32,419 nt of DNA, from assembly GCA_025459275.1 (NCBI GenBank), contig JALOQW010000003.1, positions 1-32,419 of the forward strand. The letters run 5' to 3'. Shown in pieces: positions 25,117 through 32,384 of the stretch; position 1 is the stretch's first letter; each line of letters begins with the position of its first letter. Origin of the DNA: Pirellula sp. (GTDB taxonomy: Bacteria > Planctomycetota > Planctomycetia > Pirellulales > Pirellulaceae). The translations under genes and the position numbers were made by a program. The notes beneath the pieces were generated by a model, which worked only from the letters and a program-made list of their open reading frames with translations, made no database searches and had not been told where the DNA came from.

Positions 25117-26028
25117 ATGAGTGCGATCCCATTACCGAAATCTGCTTCCGTCGAACTTCCCTCGGACACCCCTGCGATGTCGCGAGGTCTTCAGGCTGCG
25201 TGGATGCTGGCGAAACGGGAGTGGATCCGGTTCTTTCGGCAACCATTCCGCGTCATTGCGGCACTGGGGCAGCCGATTCTGTTCTGGATCCTATTCGGAA
25301 CCGGCCTGCATGGTGCCTTTCGTGGTCCCGACGCGGGTTCGAGCTTCATGACCTATTTCTTGCCTGGCACGACCGCCTTGATTCTGTTGTTCACGGCCAT
25401 CTTCGCCACGATCTCGATCATTGAAGATCGCCGCGAAGGATTTTTGCAGGGCGTTCTCGTCGCCCCACCCGGACGATGGTCGATCGTCCTCGGGAAAGCC
25501 CTCGGCGGGTCTGCGATCGCTTGGGCACAAGCCAGTCTGTTTCTTGCCTTGGCCTGGTTATCTGGATCGATGTCCATAGGCTGGCATTGGATTCCCATGT
25601 TGGCCTTCCTGTTCATCGCCGCGATGGCGATCACATCTCTTGGAGTATTGTGCGCATGGCCTATGGAAAGCACGCAAGGTTACCACGCCATCATGAACCT
25701 GGTGTTGATGCCGATGTGGCTATTGAGTGGAGCGTTCTTTCCTATTCCCGCTTGGACAGCGGGACAACCGATCGGTCAGTCGGTGATGCATTGGATCATG
25801 GTCCTCAACCCAATGACCTACATCGTTGCAGGACTTCGCCAGCTTCTAGCGACCGGTCCAGCTTTGAGCAACACTGTCTCGAGCAACCCAATCTCGAGCA
25901 GCACTGACAACTCGTTTTGGAACGCTGGGATTGCACAATGTTGGTGGGTGACGTGTCTTTTTGCTGTCATCGCATTCGGTACAGCAGTATGGATGGTCCA
26001 AAGGCGACAACGAGGTGAGTTCCAATGA
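25117..26028 (+). CDS. ABC-2 type transporter permease
   Basis: 303 residues. After a cytoplasmic start (AWMLAKREWIRFFRQPFRVI) there are about six hydrophobic helices, including ALGQPILFWILFGTGLHG, FMTYFLPGTTALILLFTAIF, GSMSIGWHWIPMLAFLFIAA and LVLMPMWLLSGAFFPIPAW, the NodJ/DrrB-type ABC-2 layout with the conserved LxGxxFPI. An in-frame TTG at 25,096 is the alternative start, but ATG 25,117 is preferred. No ATP-binding subunit is in the window. The stop overlaps the SCO1-like gene (ATGA), and GAGGTGA near its end is the next gene's ribosome-binding site. A role in cytochrome oxidase biogenesis or heme/copper export is suggested by the partner only. Confidence 0.88.
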   Translation: MSAIPLPKSASVELPSDTPAMSRGLQAAWMLAKREWIRFFRQPFRVIAALGQPILFWILFGTGLHGAFRGPDAGSSFMTYFLPGTTALILLFTAIFATISIIEDRREGFLQGVLVAPPGRWSIVLGKALGGSAIAWAQASLFLALAWLSGSMSIGWHWIPMLAFLFIAAMAITSLGVLCAWPMESTQGYHAIMNLVLMPMWLLSGAFFPIPAWTAGQPIGQSVMHWIMVLNPMTYIVAGLRQLLATGPALSNTVSSNPISSSTDNSFWNAGIAQCWWVTCLFAVIAFGTAVWMVQRRQRGEFQ

Positions 26029-26747
26029 GTCGTAGCGGTTTTCGGGTCCTTGGAATCCTTTTGGGCCTGTTCGCTGGCACCATGGCCGCGATGGTTTCGA
26101 TCAATTATCGCCGGTCGCAACGGAATGGGTTGGATACCGCTACCACGTTGACGCCGGCGGAGTCTGGGAATACTGAATCGGAACTTTCCGATGAACCGGA
26201 GATCGATGCCCCGCCTCCCGATCCGGGCGATCGGCGACGTTTGGTCGAACTGAAGAATGCGGTGGAGAGCGAACCGAATTGGACTCGAAGTTTTTCGCTC
26301 ACGGAGCGCAGCGGACGAACCGTTCGGTCAGAAGACTTGTTGGGTGAGCCGTATGTCGTTTGCTTCTTCTTCACGACCTGCCCTGGGACCTGCAAACGGC
26401 AAAGTAGCGAAATGCGATTGCTGCAGTCCAAATTCAAGGACAAGCCGATCAAGCTGGTCAGTATTTCCGTGGATCCAGAAGTCGACACCCCTGAGGTCCT
26501 GACTCAGTACGCAGAGAACTTCAACGCTGACAAAGATCGTTGGCTGTTTCTGACTGGTTCCTTGGAGGAGATCGTGCGCGTTGGCACCGAGATGTTCTTT
26601 CTATCTGGAGTAGAACGTCGCGGCCATCCGGATCGGTTCTGCCTCGTCGATGCCAAAGGGGAGCTGGTTGGATCGTACGTTTGGCTCGAGCCCGAAGAAC
26701 GGCAACGTCTCGTCGAGCACATCGAGGAATTGCTCGCCACGAACTAG
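26025..26747 (+). CDS. SCO1/SenC-type copper chaperone
   Basis: 240 residues with an N-terminal membrane anchor (FRVLGILLGLFAGTMAAMVS) and a thioredoxin-fold domain: RSEDLLGEPYVVCFFFTTCP, the CPGTC copper-binding motif (Cys119, Cys123) and ERRGHPDRFCLVD with the third ligand His201. These residues define SCO proteins, which deliver copper to the CuA site of cytochrome c oxidase or act as thiol reductases. The segment from 40 to 80 is acidic and Pro-rich, a linker. GAGGTGA 6 nt before the ATG is a good ribosome-binding site, and the gene is coupled to the upstream permease. Confidence 0.94.
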   Translation: MSRSGFRVLGILLGLFAGTMAAMVSINYRRSQRNGLDTATTLTPAESGNTESELSDEPEIDAPPPDPGDRRRLVELKNAVESEPNWTRSFSLTERSGRTVRSEDLLGEPYVVCFFFTTCPGTCKRQSSEMRLLQSKFKDKPIKLVSISVDPEVDTPEVLTQYAENFNADKDRWLFLTGSLEEIVRVGTEMFFLSGVERRGHPDRFCLVDAKGELVGSYVWLEPEERQRLVEHIEELLATN

Positions 26748-26760
26748 CTGAAACTAGGAT

Positions 26761-28101
26761 CTAGCCGATACCGAATCCAGGCCGATACTCCTTGGTTAAC
26801 ATCGCGATCGCTTCGGCCGGGCCTTGCAAACGAAATGCCTCCGTGTCCCAGGTCAAGGTCTTGCCCGGAACCCGCGCGGCGATGTTGCCAAGCTGAACTG
26901 CTTCGGTCAAAGGCCCAGCATACTCAAAGCCATCGGTCGTCTTTTTACGATTGATCACCGCATCCACCCAGTCATGCCAGTGATTGGTCCCGAGACCGGT
27001 GTGAACCTGGTGGGTTACGTAATCTCCTTCCCGATACCACCTCGGTTCTCCCACATGCGGCAATACCAAGAAGAATCCATTTTCGTAAAGGAATAGTGAG
27101 CCGGCCCCGGGCAATTCGACCCCCGGCGGAAGTTTTGCCAGCCCGGCCGGCGGTTTGCGTCCCCCGTCGTACCATGTGACCTTCAGTTCCTTGTCGACGG
27201 TGTACTGAGTTCCAGGAAACATATACGTGATCGTCTCCGGTCCCGGCCAAACTTCGCGTGTGGTTCCCTCGTTCTCGGCGACGATCCGAGTCGGGGCCGT
27301 CAACTGCAACGCGGTAAAAACGGGATCGAGGATGTGACAACCAAAATCCCCCAAGGCACCGGAACCAAAATCCTGCCAATCCCGCCATTTGAAAGGGTGA
27401 TAGACATCCGCAGCAAACGGTCGCCATGGCGCTGCCCCTAACCATAGATCCCAATGCACGCTAGCGGGCACAGATGCTTCCGAAGGGCGATCGGTACGGT
27501 TGCAGTATTGTCGACCTTGCACACCGACCCACGAGTGAACTTCGATTACCTTTCCCCCTACGTCTCGTCTATCCTGAATCATCTTCACAGCAGCGCGGTA
27601 CTCGTTCGCTGAATGGATCTGGTTCCCCATTTGCGTGGTCAGATCTTTCTTAGTAGCCAGCAGTCGCATTTGCCGTGCTTCCCAGACCGTATGCGTTAAC
27701 GGCTTTTGGCAATAGATATGCTTCCCCATGTTCATGGCCATCATGGCGATGGGAGCATGCATGTGATCGGGAGTGGAAACGACGACTGCATCGACGCGAT
27801 CTCCCAACTCCGTCAGCATTTCGCGGTAATCGAAGAAATGCTTCACACCCGGATAAGCTTTATCGACTTCGTTGAAACGAGACTCATCGATGTCGCAGAA
27901 GCCGACGAATTTCACTTTCGAGTGCGAACCAATGGCGGAGATATCCGACCAGCCCATGCCATTGCACCCGACTCCGGCCACATGCAGTTCCTGGTCACGA
28001 TGCTTCGCCCGCAGGATGCCTGGAACTCCTAACACAGCTGCCCCCGCAGCCGCTGATCGCCCGATCCATGTTCGCCGATCCCAATTCACCGTATTTTTCA
28101 T
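26761..28101 (-). CDS. Tat-exported Gfo/Idh/MocA family oxidoreductase
   Basis: 446 residues from ATG 28,101. The Tat signal reads NWDRRTWIGRSAAAGAAVLG, so the protein is exported folded with its NAD(P) cofactor. The Rossmann start is LHVAGVGCNGMGWSDISAIG, then VKFVGFCDIDE and VVVSTPDHMHAPIAM. HIYCQKPLTH is the EKP-like catalytic motif with Gln for Glu, and WLGAAPWRPF and ALGDFGCHILDPV follow. The substrate is probably a sugar or glycoside. AAGGAG is 9 nt before ATG 28,101 but 3 nt before ATG 28,107; an ATG at 28,134 overlaps the upstream stop (ATGA) and would add 11 residues. I favour 28,101 by the Shine-Dalgarno spacing and the short signal n-region. Confidence 0.9.
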   Translation of the reverse strand: MKNTVNWDRRTWIGRSAAAGAAVLGVPGILRAKHRDQELHVAGVGCNGMGWSDISAIGSHSKVKFVGFCDIDESRFNEVDKAYPGVKHFFDYREMLTELGDRVDAVVVSTPDHMHAPIAMMAMNMGKHIYCQKPLTHTVWEARQMRLLATKKDLTTQMGNQIHSANEYRAAVKMIQDRRDVGGKVIEVHSWVGVQGRQYCNRTDRPSEASVPASVHWDLWLGAAPWRPFAADVYHPFKWRDWQDFGSGALGDFGCHILDPVFTALQLTAPTRIVAENEGTTREVWPGPETITYMFPGTQYTVDKELKVTWYDGGRKPPAGLAKLPPGVELPGAGSLFLYENGFFLVLPHVGEPRWYREGDYVTHQVHTGLGTNHWHDWVDAVINRKKTTDGFEYAGPLTEAVQLGNIAARVPGKTLTWDTEAFRLQGPAEAIAMLTKEYRPGFGIG

Positions 28102-28110
28102 GCTCATGGT

Positions 28111-28116
28111 CTCCTT
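28111..28116 (-). promoter_or_regulatory. Shine-Dalgarno favouring ATG 28,101 of the Gfo/Idh/MocA gene
   Basis: AAGGAG on the minus strand lies 9 nt from ATG 28,101. It lies downstream of the alternative ATG 28,134, which is instead coupled by ATGA to the preceding gene. Confidence 0.5.
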
Positions 28117-28130
28117 GCATCGATTGTCGC

Positions 28131-29321
28131 TCATCGGACAGAAGTCAGCAAATGAAATTGCATCAATTGCCCCATGTGCAGTTCGTCCAAGACGGATAGT
28201 CGCATCTCAGCGATCTGGTTACCCGCTGCGCGTCGTGACTCTTGATCCTGCTCGATGGCTCTTCGAAGATGACTCGGCGCGGTATCCGTGCCATCCAGAA
28301 AGATCGGATCAAACCGGGGCTGCTCGACGACGATATCCCATTCCTTTTTCAGTCGCGGACGATCCACCGATTGGGCATTCGGGTCGCTATGGTCGTTGGC
28401 AAGCGAATCGACAGATTCCATCCATCGAACCCACGATTCCAATCCTGAGTTCCAGACTCGGCATGCAACGTGTGTGGGTGGGTTGGGCTTCTCTCCGTCT
28501 CGCCATCGAAGGTAGCGTGTTACAAGATCGGGCTCAGAAGTCGTTTCAGTCATTTGTTCCGACATCCATGCTGCGCCGGCGGTTAGCTCCATCACATTGA
28601 TTCCTAAGAGTGTCGCTGGCAACAATCCTAATGGAGCGAAACATTGCAAGGGTGAGGGCTCGCCTGATGCTTCAAAAAGATCCTTCACCCCCATGGCCTC
28701 GAGCTGATTCCTCAACGGTCCTTCGCCAGGAACAACGCCCATCAGGCGTTGGGAGATGGTCGCCGCATCTTGATCGACGTGAGTTTGCAATGCTTGAAGG
28801 AGCGGCTTGAGTTGCCAAAACAAGTCCGGTGTTGGATCAGAGGAAGGTGCCAGGATCAATAACGCCCAACGATCAAGATCAGTAACCTTAGAGGTTTGCC
28901 GATTCGTTCCCAGGATGTGAAGCAGGCCTTGAAGCTCATCATTGTCGCAGTTGGACGCGATGAAGAACATGCGAGGCTTGCTGCCTCGATCCGCGCGTGA
29001 CAGAAGGTTCCAATAGGGCTGACAGCAGGCCTGCATGAAGGCTTGTGCTCCCAAGCCAGAGTCGCGTTGACATAGGACGACCACATTATCGACGCAGGTC
29101 TGGATTCGATTGGCCACATGAAACATCTGAGCCAGTGCGCTGTGGCGACGATCTTGTGAATAGGCTTTGAGCATCGCCCCGGGGCGTGACGCGAAATGGC
29201 GATCGCCGAGCGAGATCAGCGATCGGTACCATTCGCTTCGCACCGATGCGTTGGTGCGATTTGGGGGCTCACGATCCAGAGAGAGACGAAGCGGCTGTAG
29301 AACATTCCTCCGTAATTTCAT
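28131..29321 (-). CDS. Degenerate glucose-6-phosphate isomerase-like protein (probably inactive)
   Basis: 396 residues. Several stretches match the SIS-domain layout of planctomycete-type PGI: DNVVVLCQRDSGLGAQAFMQ where PGI has a VVxxGIGGS loop, PRMFFIASNCDNDELQGLL, and APLGLLPATLLGINVMELTA near residues 229-248. The catalytic and sugar-phosphate motifs are altered. GIGGS reads CQRDS (84-88), the SKSGxTxET stretch reads APSSDPTPD (158-166), and the GGRFS motif before the LLP element reads EPSPLQC. The protein is also shorter than usual PGI. I infer a pseudoenzyme or a new function. It follows the pilus-like gene by 20 bp and overlaps the alternative Gfo/Idh start. The relationship is by eye only. 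Confidence 0.6.
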   Translation of the reverse strand: MKLRRNVLQPLRLSLDREPPNRTNASVRSEWYRSLISLGDRHFASRPGAMLKAYSQDRRHSALAQMFHVANRIQTCVDNVVVLCQRDSGLGAQAFMQACCQPYWNLLSRADRGSKPRMFFIASNCDNDELQGLLHILGTNRQTSKVTDLDRWALLILAPSSDPTPDLFWQLKPLLQALQTHVDQDAATISQRLMGVVPGEGPLRNQLEAMGVKDLFEASGEPSPLQCFAPLGLLPATLLGINVMELTAGAAWMSEQMTETTSEPDLVTRYLRWRDGEKPNPPTHVACRVWNSGLESWVRWMESVDSLANDHSDPNAQSVDRPRLKKEWDIVVEQPRFDPIFLDGTDTAPSHLRRAIEQDQESRRAAGNQIAEMRLSVLDELHMGQLMQFHLLTSVR

Positions 29322-29341
29322 AGGAGATTATGGAGGGCCGC

Positions 29342-30535
29342 TCAATCCACCAACGATTTCTTGTAGGCGTCTGCGATCGATTCATCGAGCCCAACGGTCC
29401 ATCGTTTTCCATCGGTCTCGAGTTCGACGAAATCAGGACGGACTTCGATGACCTTGCCAATGACATCTCCCAATTTGAGTTCGTCCCCTTTACGCAGGTA
29501 AATAGTCTTGCCTTCGGTCTTGGACCGAACCCATGCAGCCGGACCTTTTGTATCGGCAATCAATGCCGTCAGATAAGCTTGGGATGCGATATCAAACTTG
29601 GGCGGTTCTTTGGCTGGCGGTGGCGGCTCCGCGACGCGAATGGAAACCATTTGAACGGAGGAACGAGAGGGGATACCGGAGTCGGAAGCTCGAACGGCGA
29701 CTTTGAACTCCCCGAGTTCGTTCGAGGTCCATGTCAATTTTCCAGACTGCGGGTCGATTTCCATTCCCTTCGGTGCTTCGCCTTCGATGGCATAAGTCAC
29801 GGTCTGTCCTGGATCGCTTTCCTTAGCTTCGATACCCACATCCATCCGAATGCCGACGGTCGCATCGACGCGACGTGTCGATGCGAGGACTGGCGGCTGG
29901 TTGGTGGGAGCAAAAATATTGCGACCGGCGATGGTAGCGAGATACTCGTCCAATGGTTTGCTGATGCGAGGCGAATTGTTGCCCGGAGGTGGTTGATTGG
30001 GTTTCGCCGACTTCATGGCCAACACTTCAATATCCAACACAATGTTCATGCGATTGGGGGGATTGCTGTTGGTGATGGGGCGCAAGTCGAATCGCTGGAC
30101 GCGATGCAAGTAATCTTTGGCTTGAAACGCATAAAGCAAGCTCGTTGCATTCTCAATGGTTCCGATCCCTGAAAGCTGGAACTTGAAAGACTGATAAAGG
30201 TCACCTTCGGTACTGCTTCCCAAAGCCCGAGGCTGCGGGTCAACCAGCTTGGCTTCTTCGGCGAGCGCGATCAACCATTCCATGTACTCCGCTTGGGCGC
30301 GTTCTTCGTTGCTGGGTAGCGAGCTGGGCAGGATCCGATTCATCTTGGCTTTGGCGATGGTGCCAGCAACGATTTGCAGTGCCTTGTCTTCTTTTTCCTT
30401 TTGCAAAGCAGCAATCGTTTCCAGTTTGGCATCGAATGCTTTCCGAATCGTGCCCCAGAAATAGTTTCCGAGCAGGAGGATTACCACCAATCCGACGCCA
30501 CCTGCCAATAGCTTTTCTCGTTGACTCAGGTTCAT
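29342..30535 (-). CDS. PilO-like / GspC-PilP-like pilus or secretion assembly protein with a cadherin/Ig-like domain
   Basis: 397 residues. The N-terminus (KLLAGGVGLVVILLLGNYFW) is a single membrane helix followed by a coiled coil (DAKLETIAALQKEKEDKALQ) and a PilO-like alpha/beta region to about 175. A putative cadherin/Ig-type domain follows (TVTYAIEGEAPKGMEIDPQS, LGEFKVAVRASDSG). The C-terminus (TEGKTIYLRKGDELKLGDVI then IEVRPDFVELETDGKRWTV) resembles the HR domain of GspC/PilP. Such proteins form the periplasmic alignment complex of type IV pili and type II secretion. The fusion of three parts is unusual. It overlaps the upstream PilM/N-like gene by ATGA and is on the same operon. Confidence 0.75.
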   Translation of the reverse strand: MNLSQREKLLAGGVGLVVILLLGNYFWGTIRKAFDAKLETIAALQKEKEDKALQIVAGTIAKAKMNRILPSSLPSNEERAQAEYMEWLIALAEEAKLVDPQPRALGSSTEGDLYQSFKFQLSGIGTIENATSLLYAFQAKDYLHRVQRFDLRPITNSNPPNRMNIVLDIEVLAMKSAKPNQPPPGNNSPRISKPLDEYLATIAGRNIFAPTNQPPVLASTRRVDATVGIRMDVGIEAKESDPGQTVTYAIEGEAPKGMEIDPQSGKLTWTSNELGEFKVAVRASDSGIPSRSSVQMVSIRVAEPPPPAKEPPKFDIASQAYLTALIADTKGPAAWVRSKTEGKTIYLRKGDELKLGDVIGKVIEVRPDFVELETDGKRWTVGLDESIADAYKKSLVD

Positions 30536-31686
30536 GATGCGTCTCCAGTAGCTACCGACTCCGATTCGGTTTTCGCAGAGGGGGCAGGTGGTTCGGCAGG
30601 AGTTATAGCAGGAGTTATGACAGGAGGCTCAGCAACTGGTTCCTGGATGGTTGGGGATTCCTGTTTCTCGCCAGTTTCAGGTGCATTGCTCACTTCTGCA
30701 GAAGCGGGGCTGGCTTCATTTTCTGTGGGCTTGGCGGCCTCTTCCTTTTTCGCGTCGACTGCGGGTGCGGCTTTCTTGACATTGCGTGGATCCGGGACCT
30801 CGCCTGGAGCCAATGCGATGGTCAAGTCGGAGGCCCACGGATAGTTCTTGTCTGGGCTTTGGGTGACAGCGGTTCCTTTCACCGTGTGTGCCGAGTCGCG
30901 GTATGCGGCTTGCACTTCAGGAACCACATCCTGCAATTTGGCGAAATATTTGGCAGAGATCGACGCAGCATTCGTTCGGGGCTCGATCATGAAGGTTGTT
31001 GTGCCGAAGTATGCCCGATCCGATCCCTTGGCATTCATCGAAAGTCTTTCGAGTTCATCCAACCAGCGGACGTCCCCTCGAAGAAAGTTCTCGATCTTCT
31101 TCCAATCAGCGGCATGTTTGTTGGCAGCTTTCAAGGTCCCGGCTTCGTTGTTGATGGTTTCGCGAAGCAGGGCTATTTCATTATCGAGCGCTGAGTGGCT
31201 GGAATAATACCACCACCATCCTCCGGCCAAGGTTGCGATTCCCAAGGCTGCAGCAGCCACGTAACGAGCGATCGGTTTCTTCTTTTCGACGCGCTTTCTC
31301 GGGTTGGCGAAGTCGATCAGTCGATTTCGATGTTGCAAGAAGTGAAACGCCCCGAGGACGGGTGCGAAACGACCAACGGTTTGCGTGGTCGCTGCGATGG
31401 CCACCGTTGCCTTCTCAGCCCAAGCGAAGGGATCCAGCATGGTGACAGGGAGCTCAAGCGATTGGCTCAACGACTCAGCTACCGGAGCCATTGAATATTT
31501 GCCATAAGGAAATAAATATTCGCCCGTTGCGTCGCTGTAAATTTTCTTTTTTACGATTTCAGATTTTGAAAGCTCCAATGTGGCAAAATTGCCTTTTCTT
31601 TCAATTACCTTAATTGTAGGTCTCAGGTCATAATCTGAAATAAATCTGACTTGCAGTGTTGATCCGGTTTTGATTGTGTTTTGCAT
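30532..31686 (-). CDS. PilM/PilN-like assembly protein, 5' part replaced by foreign sequence (hybrid ORF)
   Basis: The planctomycete part runs from 30,532 to about 31,490. It begins inside the end of a PilM-like actin-fold domain (VAESLSQSLELPVTMLDPFA), then has a PilN-like membrane helix (RYVAAAALGIATLAGGWWWY), a coiled-coil region (EIALLRETINNEAGTLKAAN), a ferredoxin-like segment and a Pro/Ala/Glu-rich tail. From about 31,490 to the ATG at 31,686 the codons are AT-rich and encode a different kind of protein (TGSTLQVRFISDYDLRP, VIERKGNFATLEL, EYLFPYGKYSMAP) that looks Bacteroidota-like. The frame is continuous, but the native protein is truncated. The start shown belongs to the foreign part; an upstream in-frame ATG at 31,749 also exists. 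Confidence 0.7.
   Translation of the reverse strand: MQNTIKTGSTLQVRFISDYDLRPTIKVIERKGNFATLELSKSEIVKKKIYSDATGEYLFPYGKYSMAPVAESLSQSLELPVTMLDPFAWAEKATVAIAATTQTVGRFAPVLGAFHFLQHRNRLIDFANPRKRVEKKKPIARYVAAAALGIATLAGGWWWYYSSHSALDNEIALLRETINNEAGTLKAANKHAADWKKIENFLRGDVRWLDELERLSMNAKGSDRAYFGTTTFMIEPRTNAASISAKYFAKLQDVVPEVQAAYRDSAHTVKGTAVTQSPDKNYPWASDLTIALAPGEVPDPRNVKKAAPAVDAKKEEAAKPTENEASPASAEVSNAPETGEKQESPTIQEPVAEPPVITPAITPAEPPAPSAKTESESVATGDAS
31480..31500. other. Junction between planctomycete-like and AT-rich Bacteroidota-like DNA
   Basis: Base composition and codon style change within about 20 bp: GC-rich pil sequence ends near GAGCCA and ATATTTGCC-like AT-rich sequence begins. No inverted repeat, target duplication, att-like site or transposase accompanies the change. 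Microhomology around ATGGCTCCG is possible. Confidence 0.75.
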
Positions 31687-31888
31687 TGCTGATTGATTTG
31701 ATAGTGTAAAGATATATATATTTATCAATACGCTGTATCTATTTATCAAGCATTTTGATATATATTTTTTCTAATAAAGTATAATTGCCTGATTTTCAGC
31801 ACACATTAAAAAAATAAAAATTTGTTTTTGATAGTTAACCCTTACTTATAGGCATGACGGGCTCTATATCCTCCAAACAAGGGACATT

Positions 31889-31942
31889 ATTGAGACCTTT
31901 ATAAACAAAAGATAGTATTCATCATACTAAAAAGTCTCAATT
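31889..31942. repeat. Nested inverted repeats in the AT-rich block
   Basis: ATTGAGAC (31,889-31,896) and GTCTCAAT (31,935-31,942) are perfect 8-bp arms separated by 38 nt. Within the spacer TAGTA-TTCATCA-TACTA forms a smaller stem. Function is unknown. Confidence 0.55.
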
Positions 31943-32190
31943 CGCAAATTTTAAAACCGGCCAAGGTGAACTCCGGCTGCTCATTACTGCCACGCTTTCA
32001 GGTAATTATAAAACTTTTTGTTTGGAGTCAGGTGTTGTTAGCCCGTGAAACATTGCACCCACTTTTGAAGCGTGTAAAATCTACGTTATCCGGATTGAAT
32101 ACATGGCGCAACCGGAAACGCCCCCGACTTATTAAAATGCGCTCTTTTGACACATCCCGGAAAAGTCAGTAAACAAACCGGGGCAAAGAT

Positions 32191-32221
32191 AAATAAAAAA
32201 GCCGAAGATTTTACCTCCGGC
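32191..32221 (-). terminator. Intrinsic terminator on the minus strand
   Basis: Read on the minus strand, GCCGGAG-GTAAAAT-CTTCGGC forms a 7-bp stem with one G-U pair, followed directly by TTTTTTATTT. This is a complete stem plus T-tract terminator. Confidence 0.75.
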
Positions 32222-32349
32222 CTAAAGTGGTTTGTCGTTCGGGCTAAAAAAAGACAGGGCAAAGTTATATTTATTTTTCAAATAGCATACAAAAAAATGG
32301 ACACGACTCGCAATCGCATCCATTTAAAAAATTTTGCTAAAACAAAAGT
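32195..32349 (-). ncRNA. Candidate short transcript between a promoter and a terminator
   Basis: A Bacteroidota-type promoter (32,356-32,384) and an intrinsic terminator (32,191-32,221) on the same strand enclose about 155 nt. The interval has AAATGGA/TCCATTT as a 7-bp stem (32,319-32,325 with 32,295-32,301) and an inner CGA/TCG. The only sizeable frame is 33 codons from ATG 32,323 to TAG 32,222, just before the terminator; it has no recognised similarity. Either a small RNA or a tiny mRNA would fit. Transcription is inferred from the signals only. Confidence 0.35.
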
Positions 32350-32355
32350 ACATCA

Positions 32356-32384
32356 CAAAGATATACATATTTTTTAAATCCAAA
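32356..32384 (-). promoter_or_regulatory. Bacteroidota-type promoter (TTTG-N17-TATCTTTG)
   Basis: On the minus strand TTTG (32,384-32,381), 17 nt, then TATCTTTG (32,363-32,356) matches the Bacteroidota -33/-7 consensus TTTG-N17-20-TAnnTTTG at every specified base. It directs transcription towards the terminator at 32,191. Confidence 0.6.

Noticed and set aside
29330-30172. 280-residue plus-strand frame
   Set aside because: It is antisense to the PilO/GspC-like gene; the composition and lack of motifs fit a shadow.
31480-31500. Insertion sequence or prophage end at the junction
   Set aside because: No transposase, integrase, terminal repeat or target duplication is visible on either side.
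31966-32377. Two plus-strand frames in the AT-rich block
   Set aside because: There is no family similarity; the second crosses the terminator and is Lys-rich as expected from A-rich DNA.
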